Part shown: piece by piece, positions 42,553-52,574 of the stretch
How positions within the stretch are numbered: the first letter of the stretch is position 1
Layout of the letters: every line of letters begins with the position of its first letter
Source of the DNA: Pseudomonas sp. GD04019
Lineage (GTDB): Bacteria > Pseudomonadota > Gammaproteobacteria > Pseudomonadales > Pseudomonadaceae
Reading direction: 5' to 3'
Assembly: GCF_029837695.1 (NCBI RefSeq)
Contig: NZ_JAOEEA010000003.1
Coordinates: forward strand, 248,001-312,000
Length of the DNA stretch: 64,000 nt
The notes under the pieces: model-generated
What the model saw: only the letters and a program-made list of their open reading frames with translations
The model's database searches: none
Told to the model about the DNA's origin: nothing
Position numbers and translations under genes: made by a program

Positions 42553-43825
42553 GCTTGTGGGTCTCCTTGGTGTTGCCGTAGCGGGAAATATCCAGGCCTT
42601 CCGCGCTGATCTGCGGGCGCTTCTTCGCCATCAGGTCGGCGAGCAGGCGACCGGAGCCGCAGGCCATGGTCCAGCCAAGGGTACCGTGTCCGGTGTTGAG
42701 GAACAGGTTGCGATAGGCAGTGCCGCCCACGATCGGGGTGCCGTCCGGGGTGGCCGGGCGCAGGCCGGTCCAGAAGGTCGCCTGGCTGACATCGCCGCCC
42801 TGCGGATACAAGTCGTTGGTGATCATTTCCAGGGTCGCACGGCGCGCGGGATTGAGGCTCAGGTCGAAACCGGCGATCTCGGCCATGCCGCCCACGCGGA
42901 TGCGGTTATCGAAGCGGGTGATGGCGACCTTGTAGGTCTCGTCGAGGATGGTCGAGGACGGCGCCATGTCCGGGTTGCTGATCGGCACGGTCAGCGAGTA
43001 GCCCTTGAGCGGGTACACCGGCGCCTTGATGCCCAGCGGCTTGAGCAGCTGCGGGCTGTAGCTGCCGAGGGCCAGCACATAGCGGTCGGCGGTCTCCAGC
43101 TTGCCGTCGATCCACACGCCATTGATGCGGTCGCCGGCGTGGTCGAGACGCTCGATAGTGCAGCCGAAGCGGAATTCCACGCCCAACGCCTTGGCCATGT
43201 CTGCCAGCTGGGTGGTGAACATCTGGCAGTCGCCGGTCTGGTCGTTGGGCAGGCGCAGGGCGCCGGCTAGCTTGTCGGTGACGCCGGCCAGGGCCGGTTC
43301 GACGCGGGCAATACCGGCGCGGTCGAGCAGCTCGTAGGGCACGCCGGACTGCTGCAGCACGGCGATGTCCTTGGCGGCGTTGTCGAGCTGGGCCTGGGTG
43401 CGGAACAGCTGGGTGGTACCGAGCTGGCGGCCTTCGTAGCCGATGCCGGTCTCGGCGCGCAGCTCGTCGAGGCAGTCGCGGCTGTACTCGGAAAGACGCA
43501 CCATGCGCTCCTTGTTCACCGCGTAGCGGGCCGCCGTGCAGTTGCGCAGCATCTGCGCCATCCACAGATATTGATCGATATCGGCAGTGGCCTTGATCGC
43601 CAGTGGCGCGTGCTTCTGCAGCAGCCACTTGATGGCCTTCAGCGGCACGCCCGGGGCGGCCCAGGGCGAGGCGTAACCAGGGGAGACCTGGCCGGCGTTG
43701 GCGAAGCTGGTTTCCAGGGCCGGGCCGTTCTGGCGGTCGACCACCACCACCTCGAAACCGGCACGGGCCAGATAGTAGGCGCTGGCGGTACCGATGACAC
43801 CGCTGCCAAGAACCAGAACGCGCAT
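42527..43825 (-). CDS. dadA: D-amino acid dehydrogenase small subunit DadA
   Basis: A 432-residue FAD enzyme with the dinucleotide-binding start [20 protein letters not shown] and the DadA segment [20 protein letters not shown]. It oxidises D-amino acids, chiefly D-alanine, to the keto acid, feeding electrons to the respiratory chain at the inner membrane. The C-terminal [19 protein letters not shown] is typical. It is first in the dadA-ridA unit and divergent from the Lrp gene, with 220 bases between. Confidence 0.94.
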   Translation of the reverse strand: MRVLVLGSGVIGTASAYYLARAGFEVVVVDRQNGPALETSFANAGQVSPGYASPWAAPGVPLKAIKWLLQKHAPLAIKATADIDQYLWMAQMLRNCTAARYAVNKERMVRLSEYSRDCLDELRAETGIGYEGRQLGTTQLFRTQAQLDNAAKDIAVLQQSGVPYELLDRAGIARVEPALAGVTDKLAGALRLPNDQTGDCQMFTTQLADMAKALGVEFRFGCTIERLDHAGDRINGVWIDGKLETADRYVLALGSYSPQLLKPLGIKAPVYPLKGYSLTVPISNPDMAPSSTILDETYKVAITRFDNRIRVGGMAEIAGFDLSLNPARRATLEMITNDLYPQGGDVSQATFWTGLRPATPDGTPIVGGTAYRNLFLNTGHGTLGWTMACGSGRLLADLMAKKRPQISAEGLDISRYGNTKETHKHVHPAPAH

Positions 43826-44045
43826 TGTGGCCTCCCTCAGGCGTTTGTTTTGCTGAGCGTTATGACCGGCAGTATAGGAAGGCTTGAGTAGCGATAATCA
43901 CTGTTTATCAAGCGGCATTTGGCGTTAGCTCGCGGCACAGAGCACTTTTACAGGAAGTCACCCAGGCGATATGGCTAGACTTGCGCCACACTGCCAGTGA
44001 ATTATCGCGTTCAGTTATTCCACACACGCCTGACCGGAGCCCACC

Positions 44046-44534
44046 ATGCGCACCCAGCACCAGAGCCGCCGCGAACTGGACAAGATCGACCGCAACATCC
44101 TGCGCATCCTCCAGGAGGACGGGCGCATCAGCTTCACCGAGCTGGGCGAGCGCGTCGGCCTGTCCACCACGCCCTGCACCGAGCGCGTGCGGCGCCTGGA
44201 GCGCGAGGGGATCATCATGGGCTACCACGCCCGCCTCAATCCGCAGCAGCTCAAGGCCAGCCTGCTGGTGTTCGTCGAGATCAGCCTGGACTACAAGTCC
44301 GGCGACACCTTCGAGGACTTCCGCCGCGCCGTGCTCAAGCTGCCCCACGTGCTGGAGTGCCACCTGGTCAGCGGCGACTTCGACTACCTGGTGAAGGCGC
44401 GGATCAACGAGATGGCCAGCTACCGCAAGCTGCTCGGCGACATCCTGCTCAAGCTGCCGCATGTGCGCGAATCCAAGTCGTACATCGTCATGGAAGAGGT
44501 GAAGGAATCGCTGACCCTGCCGGTACCCGACTGA
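44046..44534 (+). CDS. lrp: Lrp/AsnC-family regulator of the dad genes
   Basis: A 162-residue Lrp protein: HTH (LDKIDRNILRILQEDGRISF, TELGERVGLSTTPCTERVRR) and a RAM effector domain (LVSGDFDYLVKARINEMASY). Lrp (DadR) activates dadAX with alanine as signal in Pseudomonas. The divergent position next to dadA supports this. The ATG at 44046 is preferred over an earlier in-frame GTG/ATG at 43997, which would lengthen the protein without family support. Confidence 0.9.
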   Translation: MRTQHQSRRELDKIDRNILRILQEDGRISFTELGERVGLSTTPCTERVRRLEREGIIMGYHARLNPQQLKASLLVFVEISLDYKSGDTFEDFRRAVLKLPHVLECHLVSGDFDYLVKARINEMASYRKLLGDILLKLPHVRESKSYIVMEEVKESLTLPVPD

Positions 44535-44636
44535 CGCGGCGGAAAAACAGTTTTTACCGCGCCCCTCTTGGCGAGTCGCGCGGGCCGCGCTTATCCTGCG
44601 TCAAATTTTAACAACACATCACTCAGGATTTCGCAC

Positions 44637-45971
44637 ATGAACGCCCGCGTTCACCAGCCGCACCAGCCAGCCGTGCACAGCGACCAGCACGCCCCCTCCT
44701 ACTACGCCGCCACTGCCAACCTGCAGCTGGCCTATCCGCCGCTGGCGGGTGAGGAGCTGGCCGATGTGTGCATTGTCGGTGGCGGGTTCTCCGGCCTGAA
44801 CACCGCCATCGAGCTGGCCCAGAAGGGCTTCTCGGTGGTGCTGCTGGAAGCGCATCAGGTCGGCTGGGGCGCCAGCGGGCGCAACGGCGGCCAGCTGATC
44901 CGCGGCGTCGGCCACGGCGTCGAGCAGTTCGCGTCGGTGATCGGCGAGAACGGCGTGCGCAGTCTGAAGCTGATGGGCCTGGAGGCGGTGGAGATCGTCC
45001 GCCGCCGCATCGAGCAGTTCAACATCGCCTGCGACCTGACCTGGGGCTACTGCGACCTGGCCAACAAGCCCGCGCACCTGGAAGGTTTCGCCGAAGACAA
45101 GGCCGAGCTGGAAAGCCTCGGCTACCGCCACGAGCTGCGCCTGCTGCAGCCGGATCAGATGCACCAGGTGGTCGGGTCCGACCGCTACGCCGGCGGCATG
45201 ATCGACATGGGCTCCGGCCACCTGCACCCACTCAACCTGGCCCTCGGTGAAGCCGCAGCCGCGGCCTCGCTCGGCGTGAAGCTGTTCGAACACTCGGCCG
45301 TCACCCGCATCGACTACGGTCCCGAGGTGCAGGTGCATACCGCCAGCGGCCACGTCCGCGCCAAGACCCTGGTGCTGGCCTGCAACGCCTACCTCAATGG
45401 CCTCAACGACAAGATCGGCGGCAAGGTGCTGCCGGCCGGCAGCTACGTGATCGCCACCAAGCCGCTGTCCCCGGCCCAGGCGCGCAACCTGATCCCGCAG
45501 AACATGGCCCTGTGCGACCAGCGCGTGACGGTGGACTACTTCCGCCTGTCCGCCGACAACCGCCTGCTGTTCGGCGGCGCCTGCCACTACTCGGGCCGCG
45601 ACCCGGCGGATATCGCCGCCTACATGCGACCGAAAATGCTGGAAGTCTTCCCGCATCTGAAGGACATAAGGATCGACTACCAGTGGGGCGGCATGATCGG
45701 CATCGGCGCCAACCGCCTGCCGCAGATCGGCCGGCTCAAGGACCAGCCCAATGTGTTCTACGCCCAGGCCTATGCCGGCCATGGCGTGAACGCCACCCAC
45801 CTGGCCGGCAAGCTGCTGGCCGAGGCCATCAGCGGCCAGCAGGGCGGCGGCTTCGAGCTGTTCGACAAGGTGCCGCACATGACCTTCCCGGGCGGCAAGC
45901 ACCTGCGCTCGCCGCTGCTGGCGCTGGGCATGGCCTGGTACCGCCTGAAGGAAGCGGTGGGGCTGGTCTGA
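44637..45971 (+). CDS. puuB: FAD-dependent oxidoreductase, PuuB-like
   Basis: A 444-residue DAO-family flavoprotein. The N-terminal FAD site is VCIVGGGFSGLNTAIELAQK. WGASGRNGGQLIRGVGH and the late GLCYAGHGVNATH-like stretch (AQAYAGHGVNATHLAGKLLA) match gamma-glutamylputrescine oxidases. It oxidises a gamma-glutamylated polyamine to an aldehyde. The aldehyde dehydrogenase at 50867 and the PuuD-like hydrolase at 29367 would be later steps. The start ATG 44637 follows CAGGA. A REP pair follows the stop. Confidence 0.85.
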   Translation: MNARVHQPHQPAVHSDQHAPSYYAATANLQLAYPPLAGEELADVCIVGGGFSGLNTAIELAQKGFSVVLLEAHQVGWGASGRNGGQLIRGVGHGVEQFASVIGENGVRSLKLMGLEAVEIVRRRIEQFNIACDLTWGYCDLANKPAHLEGFAEDKAELESLGYRHELRLLQPDQMHQVVGSDRYAGGMIDMGSGHLHPLNLALGEAAAAASLGVKLFEHSAVTRIDYGPEVQVHTASGHVRAKTLVLACNAYLNGLNDKIGGKVLPAGSYVIATKPLSPAQARNLIPQNMALCDQRVTVDYFRLSADNRLLFGGACHYSGRDPADIAAYMRPKMLEVFPHLKDIRIDYQWGGMIGIGANRLPQIGRLKDQPNVFYAQAYAGHGVNATHLAGKLLAEAISGQQGGGFELFDKVPHMTFPGGKHLRSPLLALGMAWYRLKEAVGLV

Positions 45972-45986
45972 TCCAGGCACAACTTA

Positions 45987-46052
45987 GTAGGAGCGAGCTC
46001 TGCTCGCGAATCAGGCCACCAAGGCCCCTTCGCGAGCAGAGCTCGCCCCTAC
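45987..46052. repeat. REP inverted pair
   Basis: GTAGGAGCGAGCTCTGCTCG (from 45987) and its near-complement ending in GAGCTCGCCCCTAC (46052) form an inverted pair. This is a well-known Pseudomonas REP family; the same unit recurs at 55397-55458. Confidence 0.8.
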
Positions 46053-46133
46053 AAAACTCGCCAACAGTAGGGTTGTCAGCGCACCTGCCATCTGGTGGAG
46101 GTCGCTACGCTCCGTAGCGCCACCCTTAGGAGC

Positions 46134-46358
46134 CTATCGCAACAAACTCCAGAACGATCTGGTCGCCTCGGCCCGCGCCTGTTCGGCGGTGAGACCGATG
46201 TCCTTCAGTTGCTCGGCATCCAGCTCCAGCAACACCCGTCGGGTGCTCAGGCGCCTGAGCAGCAGCTGCCAGCGCCGCCCCAGCTCACGCAGTGGCAGGC
46301 GTTCGCCACATTCGCGCCGCTCCTGCAGCGCCACATACAGATCTCCGAACTCGCGCAT
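46134..46358 (-). CDS. DUF1127 small basic protein
   Basis: A 74-residue protein from the ATG at 46358. The C-terminal RRVLLELDAEQLKDIGLTAE followed by QARAEATRSFW is the DUF1127 signature. Members are small arginine-rich proteins, some of which bind RNA or affect phosphate and carbon metabolism; this one is untested. It is divergent from the MocR regulator gene and separated by a region of repeated ATACAGAT motifs. Confidence 0.82.
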   Translation of the reverse strand: MREFGDLYVALQERRECGERLPLRELGRRWQLLLRRLSTRRVLLELDAEQLKDIGLTAEQARAEATRSFWSLLR

Positions 46359-46412
46359 GGTCAGCCCTCCGTTCCAGGCCTTCTCCCTTGGATGACCATG
46401 ATCACGGCGACC

Positions 46413-46504
46413 ATACAGCCAATACAGATCCACAAATAATCTATTAGCCCCATACAGATCGCTCGACTGCGCAGCTGAATGGTCTATTCTGCCGTCATCT
46501 GTAT
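46413..46504. promoter_or_regulatory. repeated ATACAGAT motifs, probable MocR operator
   Basis: ATACAGATC occurs at 46422-46430 and 46452-46460, exactly 30 bases (about three helix turns) apart. ATACAG also occurs at 46413-46418 and the inverted ATCTGTAT at 46497-46504. They lie between the divergent DUF1127 and mocR genes. MocR regulators typically bind such direct plus inverted repeats. Confidence 0.65.
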
Positions 46505-46536
46505 TGCTCGCCCCGAATCAGGGCAAGGCATCTGTC

Positions 46537-47961
46537 ATGACGCTCTATCTCAACTTGGCCGAGCTGCTCGGCACCCGCATCGAACAGGGCCTGTACCGCC
46601 CCGGCGACCGTCTGCCCTCGGTACGCGCTCTCAGCCAGGAGCATGGTGTCAGCCTCAGCACCGTGCAGCAGGCCTACCGCCAGCTGGAGGACGACGGCCT
46701 GGTGGAGCCGCGGCCGAAGTCCGGCTACTTCGTGCCGCCGAGCAGACAGAAGCCGGCGCTGCCGATGGTCAGCCGAACAGCGCAGCGCCCGGTGGAGGTG
46801 TCGCAGTGGGATCAGGTGCTGGAGCTGGTCAGCACCCCGCCCTATGGCGATGTGATCCAGCTCGGCCGCGGCATTCCCGATATCGGCGCGCCGACCCTCA
46901 AGCCGCTGCTGCGCAGCCTGTCGCGCCTGAGTCGGCGTCAGGGCCTGAAGGAGCTGAGCTACGGCTGCGTGGAGGGCGACATCGGCCTGCGCGAACAGAT
47001 CGCGCGCCTGGTGCTGGATTCCGGCTGCCAGATCCCGGCCGAGGACATCGTCATCACCACCGGTTGCCACGAGGCGCTGTCCACGGCGATCCGCGCCATC
47101 TGCCAGCCCGGCGACATCGTCGCGGTGGACTCACCGAGCTTCCACGGCGTGATGCAGGCGCTCAAGGGCTTCGGCCTCAAGGCCCTGGAGCTGCCCACCG
47201 ATCCGCTCACCGGGATCAGTCTGGAAGCCCTGGAAATGGCCCTGGAGCAGTGGCCGATCAAGGCCATCCAGCTCACTCCGACCTGCAACAACCCGCTCGG
47301 CTACATCATGCCGGAGGCCAACAAGCGCGCCCTGCTGGAACTGGCGCAGCGCTACGACGTGGCGATCATCGAGGACGACATCTACGGCGAGCTGGCCTAC
47401 AAGTACCCGCGCCCGCGCAGCATCAAGTCGTTCGACGAGGACGGCCGCGTACTGCTCTGCAGCTCCTTCTCCAAGACCCTGGCGCCGGGTCTGCGCATCG
47501 GCTGGATCGCCCCGGGCCGCTACCTGCAGCGGGTGCTGCACATGAAGTACATGAGCACCGGCATGAGTGCCCAGCTGCCGCAGCTGGCGCTGGCCGAGTT
47601 CATAGCCGCCGGCCAGTACGAGCCGCACCTGCGGCGCATGCGCGCCCAGTACGCGCGCGGTCGCGAGCTGATGACGGCCTGGGTCAGCCAGTATTTCCCG
47701 CCCGGTACCCGGGTCAGCCAGCCCCAGGGCGGCTTCATGCTGTGGGTAGAGATGCCCCAGGGCTTCGACAGCCAGCGCCTCAACCGCCTGCTGGCGCCGC
47801 ACAAGGTGCAGGTGGCGCCGGGCAGCATCTTTTCCGCCGCCGGCAAGTACCGCAACTGCCTGCGCATGAACTTCGCCAATGTCCAGGCCGCCGGCATGGA
47901 GCAGGCCGTGCGCCGGGTCGGCGAAACGGTGGCGCAGCTGCTGAGCGAACATTCCACCTGA
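46537..47961 (+). CDS. MocR-type regulator (GntR HTH fused to aminotransferase-like domain)
   Basis: A 474-residue protein from the ATG at 46537: winged HTH (RIEQGLYRPGDRLPSVRALS, then SLSTVQQAYRQLEDDGLVEP) followed by a fold-type I PLP domain. CSSFSKTLAPGLRIGW holds the PLP lysine and YDVAIIEDDIYGEL is also typical. Such proteins use PLP adducts as signals rather than as enzymes. Target genes likely include the divergent DUF1127 gene and its own promoter, through the ATACAGAT repeats. Confidence 0.88.
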   Translation: MTLYLNLAELLGTRIEQGLYRPGDRLPSVRALSQEHGVSLSTVQQAYRQLEDDGLVEPRPKSGYFVPPSRQKPALPMVSRTAQRPVEVSQWDQVLELVSTPPYGDVIQLGRGIPDIGAPTLKPLLRSLSRLSRRQGLKELSYGCVEGDIGLREQIARLVLDSGCQIPAEDIVITTGCHEALSTAIRAICQPGDIVAVDSPSFHGVMQALKGFGLKALELPTDPLTGISLEALEMALEQWPIKAIQLTPTCNNPLGYIMPEANKRALLELAQRYDVAIIEDDIYGELAYKYPRPRSIKSFDEDGRVLLCSSFSKTLAPGLRIGWIAPGRYLQRVLHMKYMSTGMSAQLPQLALAEFIAAGQYEPHLRRMRAQYARGRELMTAWVSQYFPPGTRVSQPQGGFMLWVEMPQGFDSQRLNRLLAPHKVQVAPGSIFSAAGKYRNCLRMNFANVQAAGMEQAVRRVGETVAQLLSEHST

Positions 47962-48022
47962 ATCTTTGCGCCACGCCAGGCGTCCCAAGTAAACGGAGCG
48001 ACACCCACGCGGAGGCCGCATC

Positions 48023-49570
48023 TTGCGCCATGCCTTGTTGCTCGGCCTGCTGCTCGCATTGAGCGCCTGCGGCAGTGCCGTTCCCATCCAGCCCAGCCAG
48101 ACGCTGTCGCCGGCCGAATCGGCCTTCGGCCGCCAGCTGCAGCAGCTCGCCGGCCAGCACGACGGCCAGTCCGGCTTCCGCCTGCTGCCCGCCAGCGACG
48201 AGGCCTTCGCCGCCCGCGCCGAACTGATCCGCGCGGCCCGCGGCAGCCTTGATCTGCAGTACTACATCGTCAACGACGGCCTCAGCACCCGTACCCTGTT
48301 CGACGAACTGCTGAGCGCCGCCGACCGTGGCGTGCGCGTGCGCCTGCTGCTGGACGACACCAGCAGCGACGGCCGCGACTATGAGATCGCCCTGCTCGCC
48401 GCCCACCCCAACATTCAGGTCCGGGTGTTCAACCCGCTGCACCTGGGCCGCTCCACCGGCGTCACCCGCCTGATAGGCCGCGCGCTCAACCTGGGTCAGC
48501 AGCACCGGCGCATGCACAACAAGCTGTGGCTGGCCGATGGCAGCGCGGCCATCGTCGGGGGGCGCAATCTGGGCGACGAATACTTCGACGCCGAACCCAG
48601 CCGCAACTTCACCGACATCGACCTGCTGGCCGTGGGCCCGGTCGCCGAGCAACTCGGGCACAGCTTCGACCAGTACTGGAACAGCGCGCTGAGCAAGCCG
48701 ATCCAGCAGTTCCTGCGCTGGGCACCGGATCAGCGCGACCTGGCAAAGGCCCGCCAGCGCCTGCGCGGCTACTTGGCCACGGCGCGGGTCGAGCAGAAGG
48801 AGCTGTCCGATCGGCTGCAGGCCTACCGCGAGGAGCCTCAGCTGCAGCGTTGGCTCGGAGAGCTGATCTGGGCGCCGGGCTGGGCCCTGTGGGACGCGCC
48901 GGCCAAGGTGCTGGCCGACGGCGAGCCGGACCCGCAGCTGCTGCTGGCCAGCCAGCTGGAGCCCAAGCTGGCAGCCGTCGAACACGAGCTGATCCTGCTT
49001 TCCGCCTACTTCGTGCCGGCCGAGGACGGCATGCGCTACCTCACCGGCCAGGCCGACGCCGGAGTGAGCATCCGCCTGCTGACCAACTCGCTGGAGGCCA
49101 CCGACGTGCCGGCCGTACACGGCGGCTATGCGCCCTATCGTAACGAGTTGCTGAAGCACGGCGTGCGCCTGTTCGAGCTGCGCCGTCAGCCCGACGACAG
49201 CGGTTCCGGCGGTAGCGGGTCGTACAGCTTCAGCGGCTCCTCGGACTCCAGCCTGCACAGCAAGGCAATCGTCCTCGACGGCCGCTACAGCTTTATCGGT
49301 TCGCTGAACTTCGATCCGCGCTCGCTGCTGTGGAACACCGAGGTCGGCGTGCTGGTAGACAGCCAGCAGCTCAGCGAGCACGTGCGCCGTCTGGCGCTGG
49401 AAGGCATGCAGCCGGCGCTCAGCTACGAGGTGCGCCTGCGTGACGGCCAGCCGGTGTGGCTGACCGAGGACGACGGCCAGCCGCGCGAGCTGGTGGAGGA
49501 ACCCGGTGGCGCCTGGCGCCATTTCAATGCCTGGTTCGCCGACCTGATCGGCCTCGAACGCATGCTCTGA
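48023..49570 (+). CDS. phospholipase D-family lipoprotein (cardiolipin synthase-like)
   Basis: A 515-residue protein beginning at TTG 48023, with GGAGG seven bases upstream; a nearby ATG is out of frame. The N-terminus is a lipoprotein signal (LLLGLLLALSAC, lipobox LSAC). Two full HKD motifs are present: HNKLWLADGSAAIVGGRN and HSKAIVLDGRYSFIGSLNFD, so it should be an active phosphatidyl-transferase or phospholipase in the envelope. A serine/glycine-rich insert (SGSGGSGSYSFSGSS) precedes the second motif. It is convergent with the MFS gene, 5 bases away. Confidence 0.85.
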   Translation: MRHALLLGLLLALSACGSAVPIQPSQTLSPAESAFGRQLQQLAGQHDGQSGFRLLPASDEAFAARAELIRAARGSLDLQYYIVNDGLSTRTLFDELLSAADRGVRVRLLLDDTSSDGRDYEIALLAAHPNIQVRVFNPLHLGRSTGVTRLIGRALNLGQQHRRMHNKLWLADGSAAIVGGRNLGDEYFDAEPSRNFTDIDLLAVGPVAEQLGHSFDQYWNSALSKPIQQFLRWAPDQRDLAKARQRLRGYLATARVEQKELSDRLQAYREEPQLQRWLGELIWAPGWALWDAPAKVLADGEPDPQLLLASQLEPKLAAVEHELILLSAYFVPAEDGMRYLTGQADAGVSIRLLTNSLEATDVPAVHGGYAPYRNELLKHGVRLFELRRQPDDSGSGGSGSYSFSGSSDSSLHSKAIVLDGRYSFIGSLNFDPRSLLWNTEVGVLVDSQQLSEHVRRLALEGMQPALSYEVRLRDGQPVWLTEDDGQPRELVEEPGGAWRHFNAWFADLIGLERML

Positions 49571-49575
49571 GCGGC

Positions 49576-50745
49576 CTAGCCGCGCTCCTCGATGGGCGGC
49601 GCGAGGAAGGCCGTGCGCCGCCACGCCAGCGCCACGAACACCAGCGCACCCACTGTCATCAACATCGGCAGCGCATGGCCGCTCAACCACTGGCTGGCCG
49701 CACCGGTGGACAGCGGCCCGAGCAGACAGCCGACACCCCACAGCAGGGCGATGTGCGAGTTGGCGCGCACCAGTGCGTCATCCCGATAGAACTGCCCGAC
49801 CAGGATCAGCGACAGGGTGTAGAGCCCGCCGGCGGCGGCGCCGAACAGCACCAGCAGCGGCCAGATCAGCGGCGTGTGCAGCAGGAACGGAATGGCCAGG
49901 CTGGACAACAGCAAACCCACGCCACAGGCGCGGAACAGCAGGCCACGGGAAACCCGGTCGGCGAGCAGGCCGATCGGCAGCTGCAGCAAGGCATCGCCAA
50001 CCACCACCACGCTGGCCATCAGCAACGCGGTTTCCTGGGCGAAGCCCTCGCGCAGCAGGTAGATCGGCAGCAGGGTCAGCACCATCGCCTCGAAGGCGGC
50101 GAACAGCACCACCGCCCAGGCGATCGCCGGCAGCTTCCGACAGAATGCCAGCAGGCCGCGCCCCGAGACGCTGTGCGCATCGACCTTGGGCGCCCCGCCA
50201 TGGCCGAACAGCACCAGGCAGCCGCCGACCAGCAGACCCGCCGAGAGCCAGAAACCCAGGTCGCTGGCGCTGCCGATCAGGCTCAGCGCCAGCGGCCCAG
50301 CCAGCTGGCTCAGGGCGAAGCCGGTGCCGTACAGCGCCACCAGGCGGCCACGCAGGCGGTCCTCGACCAGCTGGTTGATCCAGCTCTCGCCCAGCACGAA
50401 CACCACGGTCAGGGAAATCCCGATCAGCAGGCGCAGCAGCAGCCACAGCGGGTAGTACGGCAGCACGGCCAGCAGCCCCACCGAGACGGCGCTGGCCAGC
50501 AGGCACAGACGCAGGGTCAGCGGCGTGCCGAACCAGCCGGCCAGGCGCCCGGTCAGGCGCGCACCGAGCAGCACGCCGATGGCCGGCATGCCCGCCATCA
50601 CGCCGATGGCGAACGGCCCGTAGCCCCAGCCCTCCAGGCGCAGCGAAACCAACGGCAGGGTCACGCCCAGGGCCAGGCCGACAATGATCACCGCCGAGGT
50701 GACGGCGAAATAGGTACCCCAACGCATAGCCATGTCCTTGTTCAT
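49576..50745 (-). CDS. MFS transporter
   Basis: A 389-residue inner-membrane transporter with about 12 membrane segments, N-terminal MRWGTYFAVTSAVIIVGLAL. The loop LLGARLTGRLAGWFGTPLTL is the MFS motif A region. It resembles the YcaD-type family of small MFS proteins of unknown substrate. I start at ATG 50745. It lies between the aldehyde dehydrogenase gene and the PLD gene; operon membership with the dehydrogenase is uncertain (121-base gap). Confidence 0.8.
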   Translation of the reverse strand: MNKDMAMRWGTYFAVTSAVIIVGLALGVTLPLVSLRLEGWGYGPFAIGVMAGMPAIGVLLGARLTGRLAGWFGTPLTLRLCLLASAVSVGLLAVLPYYPLWLLLRLLIGISLTVVFVLGESWINQLVEDRLRGRLVALYGTGFALSQLAGPLALSLIGSASDLGFWLSAGLLVGGCLVLFGHGGAPKVDAHSVSGRGLLAFCRKLPAIAWAVVLFAAFEAMVLTLLPIYLLREGFAQETALLMASVVVVGDALLQLPIGLLADRVSRGLLFRACGVGLLLSSLAIPFLLHTPLIWPLLVLFGAAAGGLYTLSLILVGQFYRDDALVRANSHIALLWGVGCLLGPLSTGAASQWLSGHALPMLMTVGALVFVALAWRRTAFLAPPIEERG

Positions 50746-50866
50746 TTCTGGCCGTGCCGAAAGCACAACGGCCGGGTTCCCAAGGAAACCCGGCCGCAGG
50801 TGTGGCTCACTGGGAGCCGGCCCCGAGGGGCGGACCTTCAGGCGCGCGAGGCGCCCACCATTCGAG

Positions 50867-52360
50867 TTACAGCTTGATCCAGGTCGACTTGATCTCGGTG
50901 TACTTGTCGAAGGCGTGCAGCGACTTGTCGCGGCCGTTGCCGGACTGCTTGAAGCCGCCGAACGGCGCGGTCATGTCGCCCATGTCGTACTGGTTGATCC
51001 ACACGCTGCCGGCACGCAGGGCCTTGCCTACCAGGTGCGCCTTGGACAGGTTGCTGGTCCATACGCCAGCGGCCAGACCATAGATGCTGTCGTTGGCGAT
51101 GGCCACGGCTTCCTCCGTACTGTCGAAACCGATCACCGCCAGTACCGGGCCGAAGATCTCTTCCTTGGCGATACGCATGGCGTTGGTCACGCCGTCGAAC
51201 ACGGTCGGCTCGACGTAGGTGCCGCCGGTCTCTTCCAGCACGCGCTTGCCACCGGCCACCAGCTTGGCGCCGTCGTCGTGACCGGCCTGGATGTAGCTCA
51301 GCACGTTGTTCATCTGAGTGGTATCGACCAGGGCGCCGACGTTGGTCGCCGGGTCCAGCGGGTTGCCCGGCTTCCAGGCCTTGATCGCCTCGACCACCAT
51401 GGGCACGAACTTGTCCTTGATCGAGTTCTCTACCAGCAGGCGCGAGCCGGCGGTGCAGACTTCGCCCTGGTTGAAGGCGATGGCGCCGGCCGCGCCCTCG
51501 GCGGCGGCCTGCAGGTCAGGCGCGTCGGCGAAGACGATGTTCGGGCTCTTGCCGCCGGCTTCCAGCCAGACGCGCTTCATGTTCGATTCGCCGGCGTAGA
51601 TCATCAGCTGCTTGGCGATCTTGCTCGACCCGGTGAACACCAGGGTGTCGACGTCCATATGCAGGGCCAGGGCCTTGCCCACGGTGTGACCGAAGCCCGG
51701 CAGCACGTTGAACACGCCGGCCGGGATGCCGGCCTCGATGGCCAGCTGGGCGATGCGGATACCGGTCAGCGGCGACTTCTCGGACGGCTTGAGCACCACC
51801 GAGTTGCCGGTGGACAGGGCCGGGCCGAGCTTCCAGCAGGTCATCAGCAGGGGGAAGTTCCACGGCACGATGGCGGCGACCACGCCGACCGGCTCGCGAG
51901 TGACCAGGCCCAGCTCGTCATGGGCGGTGGCGGCCACTTCGTCGTAGATCTTGTCGATGGCCTCACCGCTCCAGCGGATGGCGCGGGAAGCGGCCGGCAC
52001 GTCGACGCTCAGCGAGTCGCTGATCGGCTTGCCCATGTCGAGGGTTTCCAGCAGAGCCAGCTCCTCGGCATGGGCGTCGATGAGGTCGGCGAAGCGGATC
52101 ATGATCTCCTTGCGCTTGACCGGCGCCAGGCGCGACCACACGCCGGACTCGAAGGTGGCGCGGGCATCCTTGACCGCCAGCTCGGCGTCGGCGGCGTCAC
52201 AGCTGGCCACCAGGCCGAGCAGACGGCCATCGACCGGGCTGATGCACTCGAAGGTGTCGGCGGCAGCGGCCTCGGTGTATTCGCCGTGGATGAAGGCGCG
52301 ACCTTCGATCTTCAGGTTCTTGGCGCGCTGTTCCCAGTCGGCACGGGTCAGGGTGGTCAT
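50867..52360 (-). CDS. puuC: NAD(P)-dependent aldehyde dehydrogenase, PuuC/KauB-like
   Basis: A 497-residue aldehyde dehydrogenase from the ATG at 52360. The general base Glu lies in WLEAGGKSPNIVFADA, the nucleophile Cys in FNQGEVCTAGSRLLVE, and the coenzyme motif in VLKPSEKSPLTGIRIA. The C-terminal GGFKQSGNGRDKSLHAFDKY is like gamma-glutamyl-gamma-aminobutyraldehyde dehydrogenases. It converts the aldehyde made from polyamines to the acid. The neighbourhood (puuB-like, PauR-like, cupin) agrees. In PAO1 kauB occupies this place (from memory). Confidence 0.88.
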   Translation of the reverse strand: MTTLTRADWEQRAKNLKIEGRAFIHGEYTEAAAADTFECISPVDGRLLGLVASCDAADAELAVKDARATFESGVWSRLAPVKRKEIMIRFADLIDAHAEELALLETLDMGKPISDSLSVDVPAASRAIRWSGEAIDKIYDEVAATAHDELGLVTREPVGVVAAIVPWNFPLLMTCWKLGPALSTGNSVVLKPSEKSPLTGIRIAQLAIEAGIPAGVFNVLPGFGHTVGKALALHMDVDTLVFTGSSKIAKQLMIYAGESNMKRVWLEAGGKSPNIVFADAPDLQAAAEGAAGAIAFNQGEVCTAGSRLLVENSIKDKFVPMVVEAIKAWKPGNPLDPATNVGALVDTTQMNNVLSYIQAGHDDGAKLVAGGKRVLEETGGTYVEPTVFDGVTNAMRIAKEEIFGPVLAVIGFDSTEEAVAIANDSIYGLAAGVWTSNLSKAHLVGKALRAGSVWINQYDMGDMTAPFGGFKQSGNGRDKSLHAFDKYTEIKSTWIKL

Positions 52361-52574
52361 GCGGGGATCCTCGGGTGGAAGCGTGTCGCAAATCGACAAC
52401 ACGCACTGTCAATTATTCTGCCAGGCCGATTGCCGGCCTTTATGCAGGCAACACTAAACCAGAGCGCCCAGCCTTTTCAATATTTTTGACAGAGCGGACG
52501 CAAACGCCTTGAAATGTTCGCTTTATCAAACATAGACTTCCGCGCATTCGCGCCTCACAACAATAGGAACCGCC

